Source: Chitinophagaceae bacterium
GTDB taxonomy: Bacteria > Bacteroidota > Bacteroidia > Chitinophagales > Chitinophagaceae
NCBI GenBank assembly: GCA_947463105.1
Contig: CANHSD010000187.1
Span: 1-5,607, forward strand
Direction of reading: 5' to 3'
Length of the DNA stretch: 5,607 bases
The translations under genes were made by a program, and so were the position numbers. The notes below the pieces were generated by a model. It saw only the letters and a program-made list of their open reading frames with translations. It had not been told where the DNA came from and searched no databases. This document shows, piece after piece, positions 1 through 5,607 of the stretch (positions within the stretch are counted from its first letter, which is position 1; each line of letters begins with the position of its first letter).

Positions 1-144
1 ATCATCCCGCTTAAAATCTATTTCAATGAGCGGGGATTTGCCAAAATGCAAATTGGGCTGGCAAAGGGTAAAAAACTGCATGATAAACGGGAGTCTGTCA
101 AACAGCGAGAGTCAGAACGGGAAATTAAAAGGTACCTGGGTTAA
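1..144 (+). CDS. smpB: SsrA (tmRNA)-binding protein SmpB, C-terminal part
   Basis: The frame is open at the window's left edge and ends at TAA 142-144, giving the last 47 residues. The stretch KIYFNERGFAKMQIGLAKG followed by KKLHDKRE and a Lys/Arg/Glu-rich tail (KQRESEREIKRYLG) is the characteristic end of SmpB: last strands of the OB-fold barrel, then the basic C-terminal tail. SmpB binds tmRNA and delivers it to ribosomes stalled on broken mRNA; in the family the basic tail occupies the empty mRNA channel. A full protein is about 150 residues, so roughly two thirds lies outside the window. No strong terminator directly follows the stop; the first good one is at 308-331, beyond the candidate trp promoter. 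It has no functional link to tryptophan synthesis that I can see. Recognition rests on the motif alone, but the motif is distinctive. Confidence 0.92.
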   Translation: MIPLKIYFNERGFAKMQIGLAKGKKLHDKRESVKQRESEREIKRYLG

Positions 145-190
145 ATATTCAACCAATTCAAGTAATTCTTTTGTCAATTGGCATTAATTT

Positions 191-222
191 TTTGGAATTA
201 TTGGAGTTTTTCATCAATTTTG
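191..222 (+). promoter_or_regulatory. Candidate Bacteroidetes-type promoter for the trp operon
   Basis: TTTG at 191-194 is followed, 20 bases later, by CAATTTTG at 215-222. This matches the Bacteroidetes consensus (-33 TTTG, -7 TAnnTTTG, about 17-23 bases apart) except for C in place of the first T. It is the best-spaced pair I found between smpB and trpE. Transcription would start near 226-230, upstream of the terminator at 308-331, which would therefore lie inside the transcript leader. The region is AT-rich, so chance TTTG matches are common. Confidence 0.5.
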
Positions 223-227
223 AACAA

Positions 228-281
228 ATGAAAAGAAATTATACAAACAACGGTTGGCATTTTATCTCTGAGAAGGGGTAA
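228..281 (+). CDS. Putative trp leader peptide (17 aa, one Trp codon)
   Basis: ATG 228-230 to TAA 279-281 encodes MKRNYTNNGWHFISEKG. It is read as a leader peptide because of position rather than homology: it lies between a candidate promoter and an intrinsic terminator just before trpE, carries a Trp codon (TGG 255-257) at residue 10, and its last codons overlap an RNA hairpin that competes with an antiterminator. A ribosome stalled at the Trp codon would mask 261-268, while one that reaches the stop would mask 275-282. Known trp leader peptides usually have two or more Trp codons, often adjacent; here there is one, followed by His and Phe. No Shine-Dalgarno sequence precedes the ATG, and the predicted transcription start is almost at the ATG, so translation might be leaderless. 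The frame could be fortuitous: a 17-codon frame is short. Confidence 0.5.
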   Translation: MKRNYTNNGWHFISEKG

Positions 282-315
282 ATCCTATGTTGTATAGTAA
301 CATATGTAAAGCCCC
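261..315 (+). promoter_or_regulatory. Candidate attenuator switch: protector hairpin versus antiterminator
   Basis: Two mutually exclusive pairings are visible. (1) TTTATCTC 261-268 pairs with GGGGTAAA 275-282: 8 bp including two G-U pairs, with a 6-base loop. (2) GGGGT 275-279 pairs with GCCCC 311-315: four G-C pairs and one G-U. This second pairing would be closed around an inner hairpin, TATGTT 286-291 with AACATA 299-304, plus a possible G292-U298 pair. The second pairing takes the left arm of the terminator at 308-331 and so would block it. Stalling at the Trp codon would favour pairing 2 (read-through); completed leader translation, or none, would favour termination. This matches the logic of amino-acid operon attenuators. 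The antiterminator core is short (5 bp) against a 10-bp terminator, which is the main weakness. Pairings were found by eye, with no energy calculation. Confidence 0.5.
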
Positions 316-338
316 GATTATTCGGGGCTTTTATTTTT
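308..338 (+). terminator. Intrinsic terminator in the trp leader (probable attenuator)
   Basis: AAAGCCCCGA 308-317 and TCGGGGCTTT 322-331 form a perfect 10-bp stem with six G-C pairs and a TTAT loop, followed by TATTTTT (332-338). This is a textbook rho-independent terminator. It ends only about 15 bases before the trpE start, too little room for an ordinary promoter in between, so transcripts reaching trpE very probably pass through it. That favours a regulated attenuator. It may also stop read-through from smpB, which has no strong terminator of its own nearer its stop codon. Confidence 0.92.
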
Positions 339-352
339 AAATCAATCACTGC

Positions 353-1816
353 ATGGAAAAGATGAACAAGGTTAAGTTGAACACCACATTCCGAAAGATG
401 GCGGCAGACCTGTACACTCCTGTGGGTATTTACCTCCGCCTTAGGGATAAGTTCAGGGATACCATTTTGCTGGAAAGCACAGACCACCATACCTCAGAGA
501 ACAGTTTTTCCTTCATTGCCATCAATGCCATCGGAGGCATTGAGATAACTGCTGCTCAGGAGGTAGAGTTCAAATACCCCGGTGAAATGCCAACCAAAAG
601 TACATTGGAAAATACAGATGTTCCAGCACTGGTTTGGGACTACATGCAAGGTTATGCAGTTGACTCTGGACCAAAAGAAACCAAGTTTGCCCAAGGACTC
701 TATGGATATACGGCCTATGACGCCATACCATTCTTTGAGACAATCCAATTCCGGGACAAGCCTTATGCAGTAAACAAAGAAGGAAAACTAAAGGGAAACC
801 TGCAGTATGATGCCATTCCCTTGATGCGTTATCGCTTGTACCAATATGTGATTGCCATCGATCATTTCAGGGATGAGCTTTACTTGTTGGAGAACCATAT
901 CCCCGGAATAGAGGGAGATAAACACCTGATTGAAAACATCATTTGTGGAAGAGACCTTCCGCAGTTTCCCTTTGAATCGACAGGTGAAGAAAGATCCAAC
1001 CTCACTGATGAGCAGTATATTGACATGGTGAAGATGGGTATTGGCCATTGTTACCGGGGTGATGTGTTTCAGATTGTATTGAGCAGAAGGTTTGAGCAAT
1101 CGTTCAAAGGCGATGAATTCAATGTATACAGGGCTTTGAGGATGATCAACCCTTCTCCCTATCTTTTCTTTTTTAATTATGGTGAATACAAACTAATGGG
1201 GTCATCACCGGAAAGCCAGCTCATCATTGCCAATGGCCAGGCCATTGTTCATCCCATTGCCGGAACATTCAAAAGGAGTGGAGATGATGCAGTAGACAGA
1301 AAAGAGGCGGAACGCCTGTTGCAGGATCCCAAAGAAAATGCGGAGCATGTGATGTTGGTCGATCTTGCCCGAAATGACCTTAGCCGTGTTTGTGATCATG
1401 TGAAAGTAGCCCATTATAGGCAGGTGAAATATTATTCCCACGTGATTCATCTGGTCAGTGAAGTGGTGGCAACGGTCAGGAAAAATGCCAATCCATTTTT
1501 GTTGATGGCCAAAACATTCCCCGCCGGAACCCTCAGCGGAGCACCAAAATTCAGGGCCATGGAATTGATTGATACCTATGAACAAACCAAACGTTCGTTT
1601 TATGGCGGAGCCATAGGATTTACTGGTTTTGATGGTTCCTGCAACCAGGCAATTTTGATCAGGAGTTTCCTGAGCCGCAACAATACGCTGTACTATCAGG
1701 CTGGTGCAGGTATTGTGGCCTCCAGCATCCCAGAAAGTGAGTTGCAGGAAGTCAACAACAAGCTAGGCGCATTGAAGAAAGCAGTGCTGTTTGCCAATGA
1801 GATTAACAAAAAATAA
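353..1816 (+). CDS. trpE: Anthranilate synthase component I (TrpE)
   Basis: This 487-residue cytosolic enzyme makes anthranilate from chorismate, using ammonia supplied by TrpG; it is the first committed step of tryptophan synthesis. The N-terminal domain carries LLES at 39-42, the motif of the tryptophan feedback site, and NPSPYLFFF (266-274) matches the second part of that site. The C-terminal chorismate-binding domain shows GDVFQIVLSRR (236-246), PIAGT (301-305), DPKENAEHVMLVDLARND (325-342), FPAGTLSGAPK (389-399) and GAGIVASSIPESE (451-463). Ala in PIAGT, where PabB commonly has Lys, together with the trp context, argues for TrpE rather than aminodeoxychorismate synthase. Length is normal for a stand-alone TrpE. 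The start is uncertain between ATG 353 and ATG 362 (the fourth codon); neither has a clear ribosome binding site, and homologues often begin near the second. It is the first structural gene of the operon, directly after the leader terminator, and is followed by trpG after 14 bases. No key motif is missing. Confidence 0.97.
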   Translation: MEKMNKVKLNTTFRKMAADLYTPVGIYLRLRDKFRDTILLESTDHHTSENSFSFIAINAIGGIEITAAQEVEFKYPGEMPTKSTLENTDVPALVWDYMQGYAVDSGPKETKFAQGLYGYTAYDAIPFFETIQFRDKPYAVNKEGKLKGNLQYDAIPLMRYRLYQYVIAIDHFRDELYLLENHIPGIEGDKHLIENIICGRDLPQFPFESTGEERSNLTDEQYIDMVKMGIGHCYRGDVFQIVLSRRFEQSFKGDEFNVYRALRMINPSPYLFFFNYGEYKLMGSSPESQLIIANGQAIVHPIAGTFKRSGDDAVDRKEAERLLQDPKENAEHVMLVDLARNDLSRVCDHVKVAHYRQVKYYSHVIHLVSEVVATVRKNANPFLLMAKTFPAGTLSGAPKFRAMELIDTYEQTKRSFYGGAIGFTGFDGSCNQAILIRSFLSRNNTLYYQAGAGIVASSIPESELQEVNNKLGALKKAVLFANEINKK

Positions 1817-1830
1817 AATCAACATATTCC

Positions 1831-2445
1831 TTGAAACGATTACTGGTTCTCGATAATTATGATTCTTTTACCTATAACCTGGTGCATCTTGCCAAAGAGA
1901 TTTTGGGTGAAGAAGTTGATGTGTACCGCAACGATGATATATCGATTGCAGACGCTGCCCTGTATGAGAAGATCTTGCTTTCCCCAGGGCCGGGCATTCC
2001 TGAGGAAGCAGGGATTTTGCTACCCTTGATCAGGGCCCTTGCCCCAACACATGCATTGTTTGGCGTTTGCCTCGGTCAACAGGCCATGGGCCAGGCTTTT
2101 GGCGGAGAACTGGCCAACCTCTCAAAGGTGTACCATGGTGTGGCAACACCCATTCACCTTACTAAAGATTTGCTGCCATCGATCCATAAAAATGACTGGT
2201 TCACTGGACTGGATGCAACCCTTGAAGTGGGCCGGTACCACAGTTGGGTAGTGAAGCAGGAGGGATTCCCGGATGATTTGGAGATCACGTCCACTGATGA
2301 AACTGGAATGATCATGTCTTTGCGCCACAGAAGCTTCAATGTGCAGGGCGTACAGTTTCATCCAGAAAGTGTGCTGACCCCCGAAGGGAGAACAATGCTC
2401 GAAAACTGGTTGCTGAGCAGACCATACAACATAAAAATTCATTGA
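1831..2445 (+). CDS. trpG: Anthranilate synthase component II, glutamine amidotransferase (TrpG), TTG start
   Basis: TrpG is a 204-residue class I glutamine amidotransferase that hydrolyses glutamine and passes ammonia to TrpE. LLVLDNYDSFTYNLVH begins at residue 4; SPGPG (51-55) forms part of the glutamine site; GVCLGQQ (78-84) holds the nucleophile Cys80; RYHSW (135-139) and QFHPES (175-180) supply the rest, with His177 and Glu179 completing the triad. The start is TTG 1831: homologues begin right before the LVLDNYDSF strand, the frame runs back to a stop at 1804-1806, and there is no ATG or GTG between, so TTG is the only common start that keeps the N-terminus. It has no Shine-Dalgarno sequence. 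In some bacteria one TrpG/PabA serves both tryptophan and folate synthesis; the window cannot tell whether that is so here. Its stop codon shares one base with the trpD start (TGATG). There is no fused TrpD domain, unlike the TrpGD of enteric bacteria. Confidence 0.96.
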   Translation: MKRLLVLDNYDSFTYNLVHLAKEILGEEVDVYRNDDISIADAALYEKILLSPGPGIPEEAGILLPLIRALAPTHALFGVCLGQQAMGQAFGGELANLSKVYHGVATPIHLTKDLLPSIHKNDWFTGLDATLEVGRYHSWVVKQEGFPDDLEITSTDETGMIMSLRHRSFNVQGVQFHPESVLTPEGRTMLENWLLSRPYNIKIH

Positions 2446-3440
2446 TGAAACAGACATTGAATTATCTTTTTGAACACAAGACCTTGTCAAGGGAACATGC
2501 CCGGCAGATCCTGTTGGATCTTGGCAAAGGCGCCTTCAACGAGCATGAATTGAGTGCATTCATGACGGTCTATCTCATGAGAACGATTACCATAGAAGAA
2601 CTCATGGGTTTTCGTGATGCGCTGTTGGAGCTATGTGTGCCCATAGATTTTGAAGACAGAAAAGTCATGGACATCGTAGGAACAGGCGGTGATGGGAAAA
2701 ACACCTTCAACATATCAACCCTTTCCTGTTTTATTGTTGCCGGTGCTGGTCAGCCTGTTGCCAAGCATGGCAGCTATGGTGCCAGTTCCATCAGCGGAGC
2801 CTCCAACCTCATGGAATCCCTGGGCTATAAGTTCAAAAATAACCAGACACAACTGCGCAATGAGCTTGATGAAACCAACATGTGTTTCCTGCATGCGCCT
2901 GTTTTTCATCCCGCCCTTAAGGCTGTAGGGCCCATCCGAAAAAACCTGAGGGTGCGCACTTTTTTCAACATGCTCGGCCCCATGGTTAATCCATCCAACC
3001 CAGCCTATCAAATGGTTGGCGTATACAACCTTGAGATTGCCAGGATATACAATTACTTGCTACAAGGGCAAGACAAACAGTTTTCTATTGTGCACTCACT
3101 GGATGGGTATGATGAAATATCCCTTACCTCAGATGTGAAACTGATTACCACAGAAGGAGAAAAAATTTTTACGCCGACACAACTAGGAGGCATGGAGATT
3201 GATGGCAAAGAAATTTGGGGTGGTGAAACAGTTGCAGAGGCAGCTTCAATATTTATGCAGATTCTCAAAGGTGAGGGAACCCGCGCACAACATGCCGTCG
3301 TTACTGCCAACGCCGCCATGGCCTTGTACATGACGCCAGCATTCAACGACTATGACACTGCTTTTGAAGCCGCCAAGGAAAGCCTGGAAAGCGGAAAAGC
3401 CCTGGGCGTGCTCAATTCACTGATTGCCATTCAATCCTGA
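2445..3440 (+). CDS. trpD: Anthranilate phosphoribosyltransferase (TrpD)
   Basis: TrpD transfers the phosphoribosyl group of PRPP to anthranilate, giving N-(5-phosphoribosyl)anthranilate. The 331-residue length is typical. After an all-helical N-terminal domain comes the PRPP loop GTGGDGKNTFNIST (79-92), the loop KHGSYGASSISGASN (107-121), then IRKNLRVRTFFNMLGP (164-179) with Arg165 at the usual anthranilate-binding position, and GYDE (221-224), whose Asp-Glu pair matches the metal-binding residues of the family. One oddity: the second loop reads KHGS where most family members have KHGN, an Asn that contacts anthranilate in known structures. The start ATG 2445 overlaps the trpG stop by one base, which suggests coupled translation; a TTG one codon earlier (2442) is possible but less likely. 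The fold is shared with thymidine phosphorylases, but the motifs and context settle TrpD. Confidence 0.96.
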   Translation: MKQTLNYLFEHKTLSREHARQILLDLGKGAFNEHELSAFMTVYLMRTITIEELMGFRDALLELCVPIDFEDRKVMDIVGTGGDGKNTFNISTLSCFIVAGAGQPVAKHGSYGASSISGASNLMESLGYKFKNNQTQLRNELDETNMCFLHAPVFHPALKAVGPIRKNLRVRTFFNMLGPMVNPSNPAYQMVGVYNLEIARIYNYLLQGQDKQFSIVHSLDGYDEISLTSDVKLITTEGEKIFTPTQLGGMEIDGKEIWGGETVAEAASIFMQILKGEGTRAQHAVVTANAAMALYMTPAFNDYDTAFEAAKESLESGKALGVLNSLIAIQS

Positions 3441-3444
3441 CACT

Positions 3445-4236
3445 ATGAATATTTTAGACACCATTGTTGAAAGGAAAAGAACAGAAGTTGCTGATCGTAA
3501 ACAACAGAAATCGCTTGATGTGATCAAGGCTGATGCATGGTACACCCGTAAAACAATTTCCCTTGTGGAAGGATTGTCAAGGCCCAATGCATCAGGCATC
3601 ATTGCTGAGTTCAAAAGAAAATCGCCTTCAAAAGGGATTATCAATGACAGGCTGGATCCGGTGGAAGTGACCAAAGCCTATCAGGCTGCTGGTGCATCAG
3701 CCGTTTCCATATTGACTGATGAATATTTTTTTGGTGGGCATGATCAGGATGTTTTGCGGGCAAGGCAACTATTGGATATTCCCATTTTGCGCAAGGAATT
3801 CATCATCGATGAATACCAGGTTCACGAAGCAAAGGCATTGGGTGCTGATTTGATTTTGCTGATTGCAGCTTGTCTGAGCAAGGAAGAGGTGGTGCGTTTT
3901 TCTACCCTGGCCAGGTCACTGGGCTTGGAGGTTTTGCTTGAACTGCATGATGAAGATGAACTGGAACATGTATGCGAAACCGTTGATCTGGTGGGCATCA
4001 ACAACCGCAGCCTGAAAACTTTTGATGTCAACATCGCACGAAGCCTCAGGATGGCCGGACAGCTTCCGAAGGACAAGTTGAAAGTGGCAGAAAGTGGCAT
4101 TGATGATCCGGACCAGGTTAAATTGTTCAGAGAAAATGGATACAGCGCGTTTTTGATCGGAGAAAATTTTATGAAAACAAATGATCCCGGAATGGCGTTA
4201 AATGAGTTTAGGAAACAGATTGAAATGATAGGATGA
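3445..4236 (+). CDS. trpC: Indole-3-glycerol-phosphate synthase (TrpC)
   Basis: This 263-residue single-domain TIM barrel decarboxylates and closes CdRP to indole-3-glycerol phosphate. Visible family signatures: IIAEFKRKSPSKG (52-64) with Glu55, Lys57 and Ser60; SILTDEYFFGG (88-98); LRKEFIIDEYQ (115-125), whose Lys117 is the position of the general-acid lysine; LLELHDE (164-170) with Glu166; GINNRSL (184-190) with Asn186 and Arg188; VAESGI (214-219); and FLIGENFM (236-243), part of the phosphate site. All catalytic positions are filled. ATG 3445 was chosen because MNILDTIVERKR is the usual N-terminus; an in-frame TTG at 3424 would add seven residues inside trpD and is not needed. It begins 4 bases after the trpD stop and its own stop overlaps the trpF start by 4 bases (ATGA). 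It is not fused to TrpF, unlike the enteric TrpCF enzyme. Confidence 0.97.
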   Translation: MNILDTIVERKRTEVADRKQQKSLDVIKADAWYTRKTISLVEGLSRPNASGIIAEFKRKSPSKGIINDRLDPVEVTKAYQAAGASAVSILTDEYFFGGHDQDVLRARQLLDIPILRKEFIIDEYQVHEAKALGADLILLIAACLSKEEVVRFSTLARSLGLEVLLELHDEDELEHVCETVDLVGINNRSLKTFDVNIARSLRMAGQLPKDKLKVAESGIDDPDQVKLFRENGYSAFLIGENFMKTNDPGMALNEFRKQIEMIG

Positions 4237-4871
4237 GACTGAAGGTATGTGGCATGACAGGCATTGCCCAGCTGAAAGAGCTGGAGACCATTGGCGTGGA
4301 TTTCGCGGGCCTGATCTTTTATCCGCAATCACCCCGCTATGCCATGAAGTTTGGGTTGACCCCTGAATTGCTGAAGCAGGAAAAACTCCGCATCAACAGG
4401 GTGGGGGTTTTTGTGAACGAAGAGCAGGATACAGTTTTGAGGACGGTAGACAAATGGAAGCTGGACATGGTCCAATTGCATGGGGATGAATCGCCCCGTT
4501 ATTGTGAACATATTTCCAACCATGTCAATACCGTCAAAGCCTTTAGGATTGGGGAGAATGAAAATGTACCTTACAAGACCTTTCCTTTTATTGATGTGGT
4601 GGATCTTTATCTTTTTGACACCATGGGAAAACAATATGGTGGTACGGGTGAGCAATTCCAATGGGAATTGTTGTGCCATGCGCCAGTGCCAAAGCCTTAT
4701 TTTTTGAGTGGGGGCATTGGTCCTGAAGATGTTGATCAGCTTTCCCAATTCTGTGAAAACGAGAAAAAACTTTTTGCCATTGATGTCAACAGCAAATTTG
4801 AACAATCACCAGGCGTCAAGGATATGAACAAAGTCAAGGATTTTTTTAATGCAATCAAAATGATCAACTGA
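4233..4871 (+). CDS. trpF: Phosphoribosylanthranilate isomerase (TrpF)
   Basis: TrpF is a 212-residue TIM barrel catalysing the Amadori rearrangement of phosphoribosylanthranilate to CdRP, the substrate of TrpC. RLKVCGMT at the N-terminus holds the catalytic Cys6. Further signatures are GLIFYPQSPRYA (26-37), VGVFVNE (57-63), VQLHGDE (80-86), LFDT (127-130) with Asp129 as the expected general acid, GGTG (136-139), LSGGI (158-162), and FAIDVNSKFEQSPGVKD (181-197). The last corresponds to the common DVSSGVE-x-PG-KD motif, with NSKFEQS replacing SSGVE, a variation seen by eye that leaves PGxKD intact. The start ATG 4233 lies inside the trpC stop region (ATGA overlap), so translation is probably coupled. 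trpB follows after a single base. Length and motifs are normal for a stand-alone TrpF. Confidence 0.96.
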   Translation: MRLKVCGMTGIAQLKELETIGVDFAGLIFYPQSPRYAMKFGLTPELLKQEKLRINRVGVFVNEEQDTVLRTVDKWKLDMVQLHGDESPRYCEHISNHVNTVKAFRIGENENVPYKTFPFIDVVDLYLFDTMGKQYGGTGEQFQWELLCHAPVPKPYFLSGGIGPEDVDQLSQFCENEKKLFAIDVNSKFEQSPGVKDMNKVKDFFNAIKMIN

Positions 4872-4872
4872 T

Positions 4873-5607
4873 ATGATAACGAGTTATTCAAAACCAAGTG
4901 AGCAAGGCTATTATGGGGATTTCGGTGGAGCCTATATTCCGGAAATGCTGTACCAGAATGTGGAACATCTCCGGCAGCAATATCTTTCCATTTCAACTGA
5001 TCCACTCTTTCAACAAGAGTTTCATGCCCTTTTGAAAGATTATGTAGGAAGGCCCACGCCGCTTTTTTTGGCTGAACGTTTGAGCGAAAGATTTGGTTCA
5101 ACCATTTACCTCAAGCGGGAAGACCTCTGCCATACTGGAGCCCACAAGATAAACAACACCATTGGTCAAATATTGCTGGCACAACGCCTGGGTAAAAAAA
5201 GAATCATCGCAGAAACAGGTGCAGGTCAACATGGCGTTGCAACAGCAACGGTTTGCGCATTGAAAGGAATTGAGTGTATCGTCTACATGGGTGAAAAAGA
5301 CATTCAACGGCAGGCCCCTAATGTAGCCAGGATGAAAATGCTTGGCGCCAAAGTGGTTCCGGCCACCAGCGGAAGCAAGACCCTCAAGGATGCTACCAAT
5401 GAAGCCATCCGGGACTGGATCAACAATCCAACCGATACTCATTACATCATTGGTTCTGTGGTTGGCCCACATCCATATCCAGACATGGTTTCAAGGTTTC
5501 AGTCGGTCATCAGCCAGGAGATGAGGACCCAATTGCTTGAAAAAACAGGAACGGAATTGCCAACCCGTGTGATTGCCTGTGTTGGCGGCGGAAGCAATGC
5601 AGCAGGG
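4873..5607 (+). CDS. trpB: Tryptophan synthase beta subunit (TrpB), N-terminal 245 residues
   Basis: TrpB condenses indole with L-serine through pyridoxal phosphate, the last step of the pathway, in an alpha2-beta2 complex with TrpA. The frame is open from ATG 4873 to the right edge with no stop. YGDFGGAYIPEML (14-26) is the classic TrpB N-terminus; GRPTPLFLAERL (59-70) follows; KREDLCHTGAHKINN (81-95) contains Lys92, which forms the Schiff base with PLP; AETGAGQHG (113-121) holds the catalytic Glu114 and the serine carboxylate loop; YMGEKDIQRQAPNV (138-151) and IIGSVVGPHPYP (192-203) are typical; GGGSNA (238-243), right at the edge, binds the PLP phosphate. It belongs to the common TrpB1 type that partners TrpA. 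About 150 residues are missing because of the window edge, not because of a mutation. It begins one base after the trpF stop. trpA is expected downstream but not seen. Confidence 0.97.
   Translation, partial: MITSYSKPSEQGYYGDFGGAYIPEMLYQNVEHLRQQYLSISTDPLFQQEFHALLKDYVGRPTPLFLAERLSERFGSTIYLKREDLCHTGAHKINNTIGQILLAQRLGKKRIIAETGAGQHGVATATVCALKGIECIVYMGEKDIQRQAPNVARMKMLGAKVVPATSGSKTLKDATNEAIRDWINNPTDTHYIIGSVVGPHPYPDMVSRFQSVISQEMRTQLLEKTGTELPTRVIACVGGGSNAAG

Noticed and set aside
153..181. Inverted repeat CCAATT (153-158) / AATTGG (176-181) after smpB, as an operator or smpB terminator
   Set aside because: Six AT-rich base pairs with a 17-base loop in AT-rich DNA, and the T-run lies inside the loop rather than after the stem. 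Too weak to call; it could be chance.
332..339. TATTTTTA as a -7 element for a promoter downstream of the terminator
   Set aside because: It is the terminator's T-run, has no TTTG or TTG at the right distance upstream, and would leave only a few bases before trpE.
145..352. T-box, TRAP or TrpR control of the leader
   Set aside because: I see no T-box antiterminator motif, no array of (G/U)AG repeats for TRAP, and no sequence I recognise as a TrpR operator.
353..2445. trpE-trpG as a PabB-PabA pair for folate synthesis
   Set aside because: TrpE has PIAGT rather than the PIKGT usual in PabB, keeps the LLES tryptophan feedback motif, and is followed by trpD, trpC, trpF and trpB.
2442..2447. Earlier TTG start for trpD at 2442
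   Set aside because: It adds one residue directly before an ATG that forms the standard stop/start overlap; ATG 2445 is simpler.
3424..3447. Earlier TTG start for trpC at 3424
   Set aside because: It would place seven extra residues inside the trpD coding end; the conserved MNILDTIVERKR start fits ATG 3445.
3822..4328. A 168-codon open frame on the minus strand, plus others such as 4329-4805, 1205-1585 and 5098-5472
   Set aside because: All lie opposite well-identified trp genes, have no recognisable domains and have cysteine-, serine- or histidine-rich compositions typical of antisense shadows of real coding sequence.

Overview
The window holds most of a tryptophan biosynthesis operon, all on the + strand, in the order trpE-trpG-trpD-trpC-trpF-trpB. 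It is preceded by the 3' end of smpB. The protein sequences point to a member of the Bacteroidetes (Bacteroidota): TrpE has PIAGTFKRSGDD rather than the PIAGT-RPRG form, TrpD has a KHGxYGASSxSGASN loop, trpE and trpG are separate genes, trpC and trpF are separate genes, Shine-Dalgarno sequences are essentially absent, and a TTTG / nAnnTTTG promoter-like pair lies upstream. By eye the GC content is in the mid-40s percent. I cannot name a genus; a Cytophagales- or Flavobacteriia-like lineage is a guess.

Layout: 1-144 is the C-terminal 47 codons of SmpB. The 208-base gap at 145-352 is the most interesting part. It holds a candidate Bacteroidetes-type promoter (191-222), a 17-codon reading frame with one Trp codon (228-281), a set of mutually exclusive RNA pairings, and a perfect 10-bp intrinsic terminator (308-331 plus U-rich tail) that ends about 15 bases before trpE. 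Together these look like a ribosome-mediated transcription attenuator. Then come trpE (353-1816), trpG (TTG start, 1831-2445), trpD (2445-3440), trpC (3445-4236), trpF (4233-4871) and the first 245 codons of trpB (4873-5607), which is cut by the window edge. Gaps between genes run from 14 bases down to a 4-base overlap, so this is one tightly packed and probably translationally coupled transcript. trpA would be expected just downstream.

How the genes work together: TrpE and TrpG form anthranilate synthase (chorismate plus glutamine to anthranilate). TrpD adds phosphoribose, TrpF isomerises the product, TrpC closes the indole ring, and TrpB (with TrpA) makes L-tryptophan. TrpE keeps the LLES motif of the feedback site, so control is likely at two levels: enzyme inhibition by tryptophan and attenuation in the leader.

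The structural genes are ordinary and intact. I see no mobile element, CRISPR array, tRNA or rRNA, and no undescribed multigene system. The observation that most deserves follow-up is the leader.
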